Shown here piece after piece: positions 1 to 6,854 of a stretch of DNA of 7,004 nt. The stretch lies in contig JAICYE010000109.1 in the NCBI GenBank assembly GCA_025934385.1, forward strand, positions 1 through 7,004, given 5' to 3'. Made by a program: the position numbers and the translations under genes. Within the stretch, counting starts at the first letter, position 1. Every line of letters starts with the position of its first letter. The notes below the pieces were generated by a model that worked only from the letters and a program-made list of their open reading frames with translations, made no database searches and had not been told where the DNA came from. The stretch is from Acidimicrobiia bacterium (GTDB taxonomy: Bacteria > Actinomycetota > Acidimicrobiia > IMCC26256 > BP-133).

Positions 1-1
1 C

Positions 2-79
2 CTGGTGCTCGAGCTGCTGGCCAAGACACCGGAGGAGCGCCCGGGGGGCGCCGGTGAGATCCGCCGGCGGCTGGTCGAG
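2..79 (+). other. Domain: C-terminal end of a Ser/Thr protein kinase (subdomain XI)
   Basis: Residues 2-13 read LELLAKTPEERP, followed by GGAGEIRRRL. This is the standard ending of Hanks-type bacterial kinases (LL, K, D/T, P, E, E, R, P, then a last helix). R12 corresponds to the invariant Arg of subdomain XI. All catalytic motifs (Gly-rich loop, catalytic HRD, DFG) lie upstream of the window, so activity cannot be judged. An Ala/Pro-rich linker of about 30 residues separates this tail from the ATPase module. Confidence 0.8.
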
Positions 80-3000
80 ACGATGGCCAAGGCCGAGCCC
101 ACCGCCGAGGCATCGCCGGCGCACACGCCGGCGCCGGCGGACACCCGCCACACCGCCCGGCTCAACCGGCTGAGCCGCTTCGTCGGACGGGCGGATGAGC
201 TGCGCGATCTCAAGAAGGCGGTCGAGGGTGCCCTGTCCGGCCGGGGTGCCCTCGTGATGGTGAGCGGTGAGCCCGGCATCGGCAAAACCCGCCTGGCCGA
301 GGAGGCCGGCGTCTACGCCCGGCTGGGGGGCGCCCAGGTGCTGGTCGGCCGGTCCTACGAGGCGGAGTCCTCCGTCTCGTACATGCCGTTCATCGAGGCG
401 TTGCGGAGCTACGTCGCCAATCGACCGGCCGACGCCGTCCGCGAGGAGTTGGGCGACGCCGCCTCGGAAGTGGCCAAGCTCGTGTCGGAGATCCGCACCA
501 TCGTGCCGGGCCTGCCGGCCACGACGGGGCGCACCGGGGAGGAGGAGCGCTACCACCTCTTCGAGAGCGTCTGCGCCTTCCTCGTCAATGCCTCGCGGGC
601 GACGCCGATCGTGCTGCTGCTCGATGACCTCCAGTGGGCCGATGTCCCGTCGCTGCGCCTCCTCCAGCATCTGTCCCGCCGCCTGTCCGAGAGCCGGCTG
701 CTGATCGTGGGCACGTACCGCGATGTCGAGCTCTCCCGTCGCCACCCGCTGGCCCAGGCGCTGGCCGAGCTGCGCCGCGACCAGAGTTTCCAGCGGATCG
801 TCCTCCGGGGCCTGTCGCTCTCGGAGGTGCAGGACTTCCTCGAAGGGATCACCGAACGGCCGCTCGAGCCCTCGGAGCAACCACTGGCAGCGGCGTTCTA
901 CGGCGAGACCGAAGGCAACCCCTACTTCCTTGAAGAGGTCGTCCGCCACCTGCTCGAGACCGGCGGTGCCTTCTGGGAGGCCGGTCAGTGGAAGATGGAC
1001 GTCGCCTCGGTCGAGTCGCTGGCGATCCCCGAGGGGATCGAGTCGCTCATCAGTCAGCGGCTCTCCCGGCTGTCGGAGGCGGCCAACGACGTGCTCCTCC
1101 GGGCCGCGGTGCTGGGCGCCCAGTTCGACTTCGCCGTCCTGGAGCAGACGACGGGCCTCGACGAGGACGTCCTCCTCGCCGCCCTCGAGGAGGCGCTGGC
1201 CGCCCAGCTCGTCGAACCGGTCGTCACGGCCCGCGAGCAGGCCCTGTACCGGTTCGTCCACGCCGTCATCCGCCAGAGCCTCTACGGCAGCCTGAGCCTG
1301 CCCCGCCGGCAACGCCTGCACCTCCGGGCGGCAGAAGGGATCGAGGCGGCCCATGCCTCCAACCTCGGGCCGCACCTCCCGGCCCTGGCCCTCCACTACC
1401 GCCAGGCCGGTGCATCGGGCGACCCCGCCAAGGCGGTGGAGTACTCGGTCAAGGCGGGCGAGGTGGCGCTGGGCGTCCAGGCCTACGAGGACGCGGCCCA
1501 GTACTGGGAGGCGGCCCTCGAGCTGCTCGACGATACGGGCGGCGACGCCGTCGCCAAGGCGGTGGTGCTCGGCCGCCTGGGAGACCTTCACTTCGCCTCC
1601 GGCCTGGACTACGGCCGGAGCACGGCCTGCCTGGAACGGGCGCTCGCCCTCTATGAGAGCCTGAACATGCCCGACCGGGTGGCGCAGATGCATTCCCGGC
1701 TCGGCCGCAACCTGGCCAGCTTCCCCTCCTACATGGACATCCCGCAGGCGCTGGCCCATTACCGGTCCGCCGAGACGATCGTCGCCGACGAGGCCGAGAG
1801 CAGTGCCCTCGGCTACGTCCACTTCGGGCAGGCCAGCACGGCGCTGTGGGCGGTCCGGACGGAGGAAGGCCTGGCCAGCGCCCAGCGGGCGATGGCCATC
1901 GCCGAACGGCTGGGGAACCACCGCCTCCGCCGCCACGCCGCGACGCACTACGGCTTCCACCTGGCCTCGGCCGGCCAACTGGCCGACGCCTTCGGCGTTC
2001 TCGACGAGAACTGGTTGGAGACGGACGCCGCCCGGGATGGCGTGGCGGCCTTCTCGTCGACCTGGACGAGCGTGGGCCAGCTGTTCGATCTGCGGGATCC
2101 CGAGGCCGTGCGGACGCGCTGCCGACGGGAGCTCGAGACGTCGCGCTACAGCCAGGCGCCGTCACCGAAAGCGGTACTGCTCGACGAGCTGGGACGGGCG
2201 GCGGCGATCGGCGGCGATCTTCCCGTCGCCCGCCAGGCCCGTGACGACGCCGGCGACAGCCGGTACGCCGCACCGTACATCGCTCTCTACGAGGGCCGGC
2301 TCGACGAGGCGGCGACGATCTGGGAAGCGCAGCGGGATACGGAGGAGCGGACCGGAAACCGGCGAGACCAGGTGACGAGCACGGTGGGCCTCGGACTGGT
2401 CCGCCGGCTGCAGGGAAGGGGGGCGGACGCCGAAGGCCTGCTGGCCGACGCGCTGGCCATCGTCATCGACGGGGCGGAGCGGGTCACCGAGCTCTCGACG
2501 AGGATCGAGTTGGCGGTCCTGTTGGCCGACGCCGGTCGCGCCGGCGACGCTCGGCGACACCTGGAGCGGGCGACGGAGCTGGCGGCGGGGGACGAGAACT
2601 GGCGGGGGCTCGGGGGTCGCCTGGCCCTGGCCGAGGGCGTCGTTCTCTGGGCCGAAGGGAAGGACCAGGAAGCCGAGGGCCGGGCGTCGGCGGCCATCGA
2701 GGTGTTCCGGCGGCTCGGGCTGCCGTGGGACGAGGCCGATGCTCAGCGGCGTGTCGGCCGGGCCCGCCACGGCCGTGGCGACCGGGTCGGTGCCGTCCAG
2801 CGGTTCGCCGCCGCCATCGATCTCTACCGCCGCCACGGGGCCGGGAACTGGTGGATCGAGCCGCTGGTGGCCGAGAAGCTGACCGCGCAGGGGGTCTCGA
2901 CCGAGGCGGTCGCGTCGTCCGTCCACCTCATCGCCGCCGCCGTCGAGGATGAACGGCCCGACCTGGCCGCGGTCACCTCACCGGAGGGGACGGTCACGCT

Positions 3001-6000
3001 GCTCTTCTCCGACATCGAAGGCTCCACCGCCGCCAACGAGCGGCTGGGCGACCAGCGGTGGATGGAGGTGCTGCGGGCCCACAACCAGATCGTCCGGGTC
3101 GAGATCGCCCGCCAGGGTGGCTTCGAGGTCAAGTCCCAGGGCGACGGGTTCATGATCGCCTTCTCCAGCGCTCGCAAGGCGCTGGCCAGCGCGATGGCCA
3201 TCCAGCGGGCGCTGCAGGCCCACGGGCACGCCCATCCCGAGGAAGCGACCCGGGTCCGCATGGGGCTGCACACCGGCGAGGCGTTGAAGGAGGGAGACGA
3301 CTTCTTCGGCACGCACGTGGCGCTGGCTGCCCGGATCGCCGCCTCGGCCAAGGGCGGTGAGGTCCTCGTGTCGTCGCTCCTCAAGGACCTGACCAGCGGC
3401 GCGGGCGACTTCGCCTTCGGGCCGGGCCGCGATGTCGACCTGAAGGGCTTCTCCGAGACCCGACGGGTGTACCCGCTCCGCTGGGAGGAGATTGACGGGG
3501 CCGACGGCATCGACAGCCTTGGCACACCGGCCGCAGACCCGGCTCCCCGGCCCGGGCGCGCGTCTCTGCGCCTCGCCACGCTGCTGGCCGCTGAGGGCGA
3601 CGGCCGGTTGGACGACGTCATGACGGAGGCGGCGGGCGAGCAGGGCGAGATCTTCACGTTCGACGGTGCCGTCGCCGTGGCGTTCGCCTCGGCGGCCGAT
3701 GCGGTGGCCGCCGCCGTACGGCTCCAGGCGGCCGAGCCGCCGCTTCGGCTCGGCCTCCACGCCGGCGGGTTGCCGGCCACGGGCGGGGCGGGGGACGGGA
3801 GCGCCCTGGCGATGACCAGCGCTCTGGCCCTGCGGGCCGAGCCGGGCCAGGTGCTCTGCTCCGCAGTGGTGGCCCGGCTGCTCGCCGGCCGGCCCCGGCT
3901 GGCGTTCGTTCCCGTCGACGGCGCCCCGGCGGAGGCCGGCGACCCGGCCGCGGTGTACGAGGTGCGGGCCGAGGCGGCCGGCCCGTTCTCCGCACCCCCG
4001 GTGCTCATCGGCCGGCGGACCGAGCGCGCCCGTATGCTGGAGCGCCTCGGCGAGGCCACCTCCGGACGGGGCGGGCTGGTGATGCTGGCCGGGGAGCAGG
4101 GGATCGGCAAGACCCGGCTGGCCGACGAGGCCGCCTGCCTGGCCGAACGGGAAGGGTTCTCGGTGCTTTGGGGCCGGTGCCACGAAGGGGAGTGGCCGCC
4201 GCCCTACGGGCCGTTCGTCGAGGCGATCGACGCCCACGCGGGCCTTGTCCCGGCCAGTGAGCTCCGCCATGACCTCGGGGAGAGCGCCGGGATCGTCGCC
4301 CAGCTCGTTCCGGCCGTCCGGCGCATCCTGCCCGAGGCCGGCGTCGCCGTCGTCCCCCCCGAAGAGGAACGCCACCGCCTGCTCGACGGCATCGGCCGCT
4401 TCCTCGTGACCCGATCCCGCCGGGTACCGCTCGTCATGCTCCTCGACGATCTCCACTGGGCGGACCGCAGTTCCGTCGCGCTGCTCCGGCATCTGGTCCG
4501 CCTGGCCGCCACGGAACGGCTCCTCTTGATCGGCACCTACCGCGACGTCGACCTCGACCGGGCCCACCCGCTGACCGATGCCCTCGCCGCCTGGCCCCGG
4601 GAGGGGGGCTACGAGCAGCTCCGCATCGAGGGTCTCGACGGCGAGGAGGTCGCCGCGTTCCTGAGCGTGGGCGGCGGCCAGGACATTGAGCTCGGCGTCG
4701 GCGCCGCCTGGGCCACCGAGACCGGCGGCAACCCCTTCTTCATCCTGGAGCTCCTCCGCCACCTCCACGAGGAAGGGCAGCTCTACCGAGGCCTCGACGG
4801 ACGCTGGACGGTGACCGGGCCGTTGCGGGATCTGGCCCTCCCGGTGGCCGCCCGGGACGTGGCCCTCCGGCGGGTCTCCCGCCTCTCGGACGACGCCCGC
4901 CGCCTGCTGGCCGTGGCGTCCGCCTTCGAGGGGTCGTTCCGCTTCGAGATGGTGGCCGGCCTGGCCGGACTCTCCGAGGAGACCGGGCTCGACGCCCTGG
5001 AAGAGGCGGTCGGCGCCCGGATCCTGGAACCCTCCGGTGATACCGAGACCTACGCCTTCACCCACGCCGTCATCCGCCACGCCCTCTACGACGGGGTCGT
5101 GCCCTCCCGCCGATCGCGACTGCACCGGCGGGTGGCCGAGGCGCTGGAGGGGGCGGCGACGCCGGCGACGCCGGCCGAGATCGCCGTGCACTACCACCGC
5201 AGCGTCGCCCTGCCCGGCGCCAGCCGGGGGGTCGAACCGGCCGTCGCAGCCGCCGACCAGGCCCAGGCCACCGGCGCCTACGACGAGGCGGCCACGTTCC
5301 TCCGGCTGGCCCTCGACCTGTTGCCCGGTACGGACCCGCGTCGCCCCGCGCTCCTCGGCCGTCTGGGAATCGTCCTGGCCTGGGCGCTGGATTACGACGG
5401 CGCCGTGGCGGTGGCCGCCGAAGCCGGCGACGCCCTGGCGCAGACGGAGACCAAGGAGGCGGCGGCCGACTATCTGGCCGACGCCGCCTACGCCTGCGCC
5501 TCCGCCGGTGGAATCGTCCTTTCGTGGCAGCTGGCCCGCCAGGGCCTCAGCTACGCCGGCGCCCGCGACGTCGCCTGGGCCCGGCTGACCTGCTTCGACC
5601 ACCAGCGGCGCGAGGCCGAGAATCCCGACCAGCCGGGAATCTCCATCGACAGCGCCGAACGGCGGGAGGCCTCCGCCATCCTCCGGGCGGCCCGTCTCGA
5701 TCCGATCGGCCCCGGTCCGATGGAGGCGGCGGCCGCCAGCCGGCAGGAACTGCTGGACTGCTCGAACCTCGTCGTCCTCGGCACGTGGTGCGGGGAATAC
5801 GAACGGGTGCTGCCGGCCTTCATGGCCGAAGCCAGCGAGGCGGAGGCCCTCGGCCGGTTGGCCCGGGCGGCCCGGGCCTTCGGCCAGATGGCGTTGTTCC
5901 AGATCGCCCTCGGTGACCTCTCCGGGGGCCGCCGGTCACTGGAGCGGGCCGACGCCCTGTCGGTTCGGCTCGGGATGCCGATCCCGACGGTCATCTACCC

Positions 6001-6628
6001 GCGGCACCTGCTGTGCCTGGTGGTCGACGAAGGGTGGGAACAGATCGAAGGCACGTTCGCCTTCCTGGCGTCCTCCGACGACCCGGCGCTGATCTGGGCC
6101 CGCGGCTTCGTCTACGGGGTGCAGGCCCAGATCGCCGCCCGTCAGGCCGACCCGGCGAAGGCCGTCGATGCCGTCCGGCGCTGCGTGCCCTGGCTCGAGC
6201 GGGCCCCCGCCTGGACCGTCGGTCTTCCGCTGGCGGCCTTCGGGGCGGCGGAGGCCCTGTGGTCACTCGAGCGGTTCGATCACGGCGAAGCCGTCGAACG
6301 GGCCCTGCGGGAGAAGGTGATCCCCGCCGACTTCCGCTTCGGGGTCGACGGGCGGCTGGCGCTGGCCCGGCTGTGTGCCGTCACCGGGCGCCACGACGAG
6401 GCGCAGCAGTGGTTTGCCGAAGCCCGCCGCCGGCTGGACGAGGAAGGGTCACGGCCGCTGCGGGCCGTGTGCGACTTCGACGAGGCGCTCATGTACGCCC
6501 GCCGGGCCGACGTCGGCGACGCCGCCCGGGCCCGCCCGCTGCTGGCCGCCGCCCGGAAGCAGTTCGAGGAGATCGGCATGACCGGCTGGCTCCGCCGGGC
6601 CGACGACCTCGAAGTCCAGCTCGTCTGA
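2..6628 (+). CDS. Giant multidomain signalling protein (Ser/Thr kinase C-term, STAND ATPase, TPR, class III cyclase, pseudo-cyclase, STAND ATPase, TPR), 5' partial
   Basis: Probable cytoplasmic signal-integration protein; I see no signal peptide or membrane segment in the visible part. The frame is open at the left edge. The GTG at 5 (used here as residue 1) is almost certainly an internal Val, because the residues around it are the end of a protein kinase C-lobe. Domains in order: kinase tail 1-25, Ala/Pro linker 26-55, AAA_16 module 58-450, TPR-like helices 464-970, class III cyclase 995-1160, degenerate cyclase 1186-1320, second AAA_16 module 1331-1715, TPR-like helices 1729-2207. Both ATPase modules keep Walker A and B. 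A full kinase domain would add roughly 250 residues, so the complete protein is probably near 2450. No stop or frameshift is visible across 6.6 kb. The stop is TGA at 6626-6628, and an inverted repeat follows closely. The exact input signal and products are not determinable here. Confidence 0.93.
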   Translation: MVLELLAKTPEERPGGAGEIRRRLVETMAKAEPTAEASPAHTPAPADTRHTARLNRLSRFVGRADELRDLKKAVEGALSGRGALVMVSGEPGIGKTRLAEEAGVYARLGGAQVLVGRSYEAESSVSYMPFIEALRSYVANRPADAVREELGDAASEVAKLVSEIRTIVPGLPATTGRTGEEERYHLFESVCAFLVNASRATPIVLLLDDLQWADVPSLRLLQHLSRRLSESRLLIVGTYRDVELSRRHPLAQALAELRRDQSFQRIVLRGLSLSEVQDFLEGITERPLEPSEQPLAAAFYGETEGNPYFLEEVVRHLLETGGAFWEAGQWKMDVASVESLAIPEGIESLISQRLSRLSEAANDVLLRAAVLGAQFDFAVLEQTTGLDEDVLLAALEEALAAQLVEPVVTAREQALYRFVHAVIRQSLYGSLSLPRRQRLHLRAAEGIEAAHASNLGPHLPALALHYRQAGASGDPAKAVEYSVKAGEVALGVQAYEDAAQYWEAALELLDDTGGDAVAKAVVLGRLGDLHFASGLDYGRSTACLERALALYESLNMPDRVAQMHSRLGRNLASFPSYMDIPQALAHYRSAETIVADEAESSALGYVHFGQASTALWAVRTEEGLASAQRAMAIAERLGNHRLRRHAATHYGFHLASAGQLADAFGVLDENWLETDAARDGVAAFSSTWTSVGQLFDLRDPEAVRTRCRRELETSRYSQAPSPKAVLLDELGRAAAIGGDLPVARQARDDAGDSRYAAPYIALYEGRLDEAATIWEAQRDTEERTGNRRDQVTSTVGLGLVRRLQGRGADAEGLLADALAIVIDGAERVTELSTRIELAVLLADAGRAGDARRHLERATELAAGDENWRGLGGRLALAEGVVLWAEGKDQEAEGRASAAIEVFRRLGLPWDEADAQRRVGRARHGRGDRVGAVQRFAAAIDLYRRHGAGNWWIEPLVAEKLTAQGVSTEAVASSVHLIAAAVEDERPDLAAVTSPEGTVTLLFSDIEGSTAANERLGDQRWMEVLRAHNQIVRVEIARQGGFEVKSQGDGFMIAFSSARKALASAMAIQRALQAHGHAHPEEATRVRMGLHTGEALKEGDDFFGTHVALAARIAASAKGGEVLVSSLLKDLTSGAGDFAFGPGRDVDLKGFSETRRVYPLRWEEIDGADGIDSLGTPAADPAPRPGRASLRLATLLAAEGDGRLDDVMTEAAGEQGEIFTFDGAVAVAFASAADAVAAAVRLQAAEPPLRLGLHAGGLPATGGAGDGSALAMTSALALRAEPGQVLCSAVVARLLAGRPRLAFVPVDGAPAEAGDPAAVYEVRAEAAGPFSAPPVLIGRRTERARMLERLGEATSGRGGLVMLAGEQGIGKTRLADEAACLAEREGFSVLWGRCHEGEWPPPYGPFVEAIDAHAGLVPASELRHDLGESAGIVAQLVPAVRRILPEAGVAVVPPEEERHRLLDGIGRFLVTRSRRVPLVMLLDDLHWADRSSVALLRHLVRLAATERLLLIGTYRDVDLDRAHPLTDALAAWPREGGYEQLRIEGLDGEEVAAFLSVGGGQDIELGVGAAWATETGGNPFFILELLRHLHEEGQLYRGLDGRWTVTGPLRDLALPVAARDVALRRVSRLSDDARRLLAVASAFEGSFRFEMVAGLAGLSEETGLDALEEAVGARILEPSGDTETYAFTHAVIRHALYDGVVPSRRSRLHRRVAEALEGAATPATPAEIAVHYHRSVALPGASRGVEPAVAAADQAQATGAYDEAATFLRLALDLLPGTDPRRPALLGRLGIVLAWALDYDGAVAVAAEAGDALAQTETKEAAADYLADAAYACASAGGIVLSWQLARQGLSYAGARDVAWARLTCFDHQRREAENPDQPGISIDSAERREASAILRAARLDPIGPGPMEAAAASRQELLDCSNLVVLGTWCGEYERVLPAFMAEASEAEALGRLARAARAFGQMALFQIALGDLSGGRRSLERADALSVRLGMPIPTVIYPRHLLCLVVDEGWEQIEGTFAFLASSDDPALIWARGFVYGVQAQIAARQADPAKAVDAVRRCVPWLERAPAWTVGLPLAAFGAAEALWSLERFDHGEAVERALREKVIPADFRFGVDGRLALARLCAVTGRHDEAQQWFAEARRRLDEEGSRPLRAVCDFDEALMYARRADVGDAARARPLLAAARKQFEEIGMTGWLRRADDLEVQLV
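176..1354 (+). other. Domain: first AAA_16/STAND ATPase module
   Basis: The module opens with the typical RFVGRADEL entry at residues 58-66. Walker A is GEPGIGKT at 88-95 (nt 266-289). Walker B is IVLLLDD at 202-208 (nt 608-628), followed by LQWAD. The sensor-type strand LIVGTYRDVEL starts at 233, and the EGNPYFLEE motif lies at 303-311. A winged-helix-like segment follows (about 340-410). The module closes with the FVHAVIR motif from 417 and the LH..AAEGIE helix from 438, as in MalT/LuxR-like and cyclase-linked ATPases. All nucleotide-binding residues I can assess are intact, so ATP-dependent switching is likely. Confidence 0.9.
1394..2914 (+). other. Domain: first TPR-like helical repeat region
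   Basis: Residues 464-970 are Ala/Leu/Arg/Glu-rich helices with recurring TPR-style signatures, for example YEDAAQYWEAALELLDD, GLASAQRAMAIAERLG and GAVQRFAAAIDLYRRHG. The order (HYRQAG entry right after the ATPase arm, then irregular TPR helices) is the normal arrangement in this family. There the repeats serve as a protein- or ligand-binding sensor. Individual repeat boundaries are too divergent to place by eye. Confidence 0.75.
2987..3484 (+). other. Domain: class III adenylate/guanylate cyclase catalytic domain
   Basis: Residues 995-1160 begin GTVTLLFSDIEGST, the standard opening of bacterial class III cyclases. The metal-binding Asp residues are D1003 and D1047 (within QGDGF). The purine-specifying pair aligns to K1043 and D1099, which favours ATP and hence cAMP production. 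The transition-state Arg is present as R1110 in ALAARI. The transition-state Asn expected four residues earlier is Ala (A1106). RVRMGLHTGEA and GGEVLVSS are typical core strands, and the domain ends at RRVYPLRW. It is presumably a dimeric enzyme. Activity is plausible but not assured, given the missing Asn. Confidence 0.88.
3560..3970 (+). other. Domain: degenerate, probably non-catalytic cyclase-like domain
   Basis: Residues 1186-1320 follow the cyclase pattern strand by strand. RLATLLAAEGDG matches the opening strand, GEIFTFDGAVAVAF the GDG hairpin, LRLGLHAGG the LHTGE strand, and PGQVLCSAVVARLL the GGEVLVSSLLKDL segment. Catalytic positions are lost by this alignment: E1197 at the first metal Asp, G1221 at the second, F1217 at the Lys, A1262 at the purine-selecting Asp, and A1269 and A1273 at the Asn/Arg positions. 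The domain is also shorter. It most likely serves as a structural or regulatory partner. The assignment rests on hand alignment with the preceding domain. Confidence 0.7.
3995..5147 (+). other. Domain: second AAA_16/STAND ATPase module
   Basis: It parallels the first module: VLIGRRTER entry at 1333, Walker A GEQGIGKT at 1363-1370 (nt 4091-4114), Walker B LVMLLDD at 1476-1482 (nt 4430-4450) followed by LHWAD. LLLIGTYRDVDL starts at 1506, and TGGNPFFILELL lies around 1573-1584. The closing FTHAVIR motif starts at 1685 and the LHRRVAEALEG helix at 1706. The nucleotide-binding residues are intact. Its position directly after cyclase domains is the usual arrangement for bacterial cyclase-ATPase-TPR proteins. 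Confidence 0.9.
5189..6625 (+). other. Domain: second TPR-like helical region, to the C-terminus
   Basis: Residues 1729-2207 start with HYHRS, the same entry as in the first copy. The region continues in helical repeats such as AYDEAATFLRLALDLL, DLSGGRRSLERADALSVRLG and HDEAQQWFAEARRRLDEEG, ending in a final helix (WLRRADDLEVQLV). It diverges much more from the first TPR region than the two ATPase modules do from each other, as expected if each senses a different partner or ligand. No ligand can be named. Confidence 0.72.
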
Positions 6629-6636
6629 CGGCAGCT

Positions 6637-6685
6637 CTTCTCTGGTCACGAACCTGCCACATGCGCAGGTTCGTGACCAGAGAAG
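6637..6685. repeat. Perfect 21-bp inverted repeat with 7-nt loop
   Basis: The left arm 6637-6657 (CTTCTCTGGTCACGAACC...) is the exact reverse complement of the right arm 6665-6685 (...GGTTCGTGACCAGAGAAG). The loop is CACATGC at 6658-6664. It starts 8 nt after the large gene's stop codon. It may terminate transcription from the left, but no T-run follows on either strand. Its length, perfect symmetry and lower GC content than the gene also fit a dispersed palindromic repeat. Role inferred only. Confidence 0.85.
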
Positions 6686-6756
6686 CTTCGGACGTCGGTA
6701 TCCGGAACTGTCGGGCGCGCCCGCCATCCGTCGGCCGGCGGACCGGCACGGAAATC

Positions 6757-6792
6757 AAAAGCAGGCCAGCGCAGAAATAGGCGCTGACCTGC
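6757..6792 (-). terminator. Intrinsic terminator of the truncated tRNA-Asn
   Basis: Arms GCAGGCCAGCGC (6761-6772) and GCGCTGACCTGC (6781-6792) pair over 12 positions with one mismatch, around the loop AGAAATAG. Read on the minus strand, the hairpin is followed directly by TTTTGATTT (from 6760 downwards), a proper U-tract. It lies 9 nt beyond the CCA of the tRNA-Asn 3' half, so it was most likely that tRNA's own terminator. Confidence 0.75.
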
Positions 6793-6801
6793 GATTTGAA
6801 G

Positions 6802-6846
6802 TGGCTCCGGGGGGGAGACTCGAACTCCCGACCAAGCGCTTAACAG
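6802..6846 (-). other. 3' half of tRNA-Asn(GTT); probable site-specific integration (att) site
   Basis: Read on the minus strand, the segment has every 3' element of a tRNA in correct register. These are anticodon loop CTGTTAA (6840-6846, anticodon GTT at 6842-6844), anticodon-stem 3' strand GCGCT (6835-6839), variable loop TGGTC (6830-6834), T-stem GGGAG/CTCCC around TTCGAGT (6813-6829), acceptor 3' strand CCCCGGA (6806-6812), discriminator G (6805) and encoded CCA (6802-6804). Upstream of the loop the expected stem strand AGCGC is replaced by GCCAG. No D-arm and no TCCGGGG 5' acceptor strand appear in the rest of the window. This is a displaced 3' half, as left when a tyrosine recombinase integrates DNA at the anticodon loop. 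Assignment as Asn is strong; the att role is inferred. Confidence 0.75.
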
Positions 6847-6854
6847 CTGGCCAT

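Noticed and set aside
5..7. GTG at 5 as the true start of the large protein
   Set aside because: The codons around it are the conserved end of a kinase C-lobe, the frame is open upstream to position 2, and no ribosome-binding site can be seen.
1449..2273. 274-codon minus-strand frame opposite the first TPR region
   Set aside because: Low-complexity Arg/Pro/Ser translation without motifs; a shadow of the GC-rich codon pattern on the other strand.
2900..3000. Possible split into two genes before the cyclase domain
   Set aside because: The frame continues without a stop, the linker reads as ordinary coding sequence, and I found no Shine-Dalgarno plus start combination that would be preferred.
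2978..5602. 874-codon open frame on the minus strand inside the large gene
   Set aside because: It is antisense to unmistakable cyclase and ATPase motifs. Long antisense frames are expected in very GC-rich coding DNA, and its translation shows no recognisable motif.
6686..6756. Promoter or small gene between the palindrome and the tRNA terminator
   Set aside because: I see no convincing -10/-35 pair and no start with a ribosome-binding site; only short GC-rich self-complementary bits such as GCCGGCGGACCGGC.
6013..6780. 255-codon plus-strand frame crossing the end of the large gene and reading through the palindrome
   Set aside because: Arg/Pro/Gly-rich translation typical of a shifted frame. 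It overlaps the TPR region and runs through the inverted repeat and the antisense tRNA terminator.
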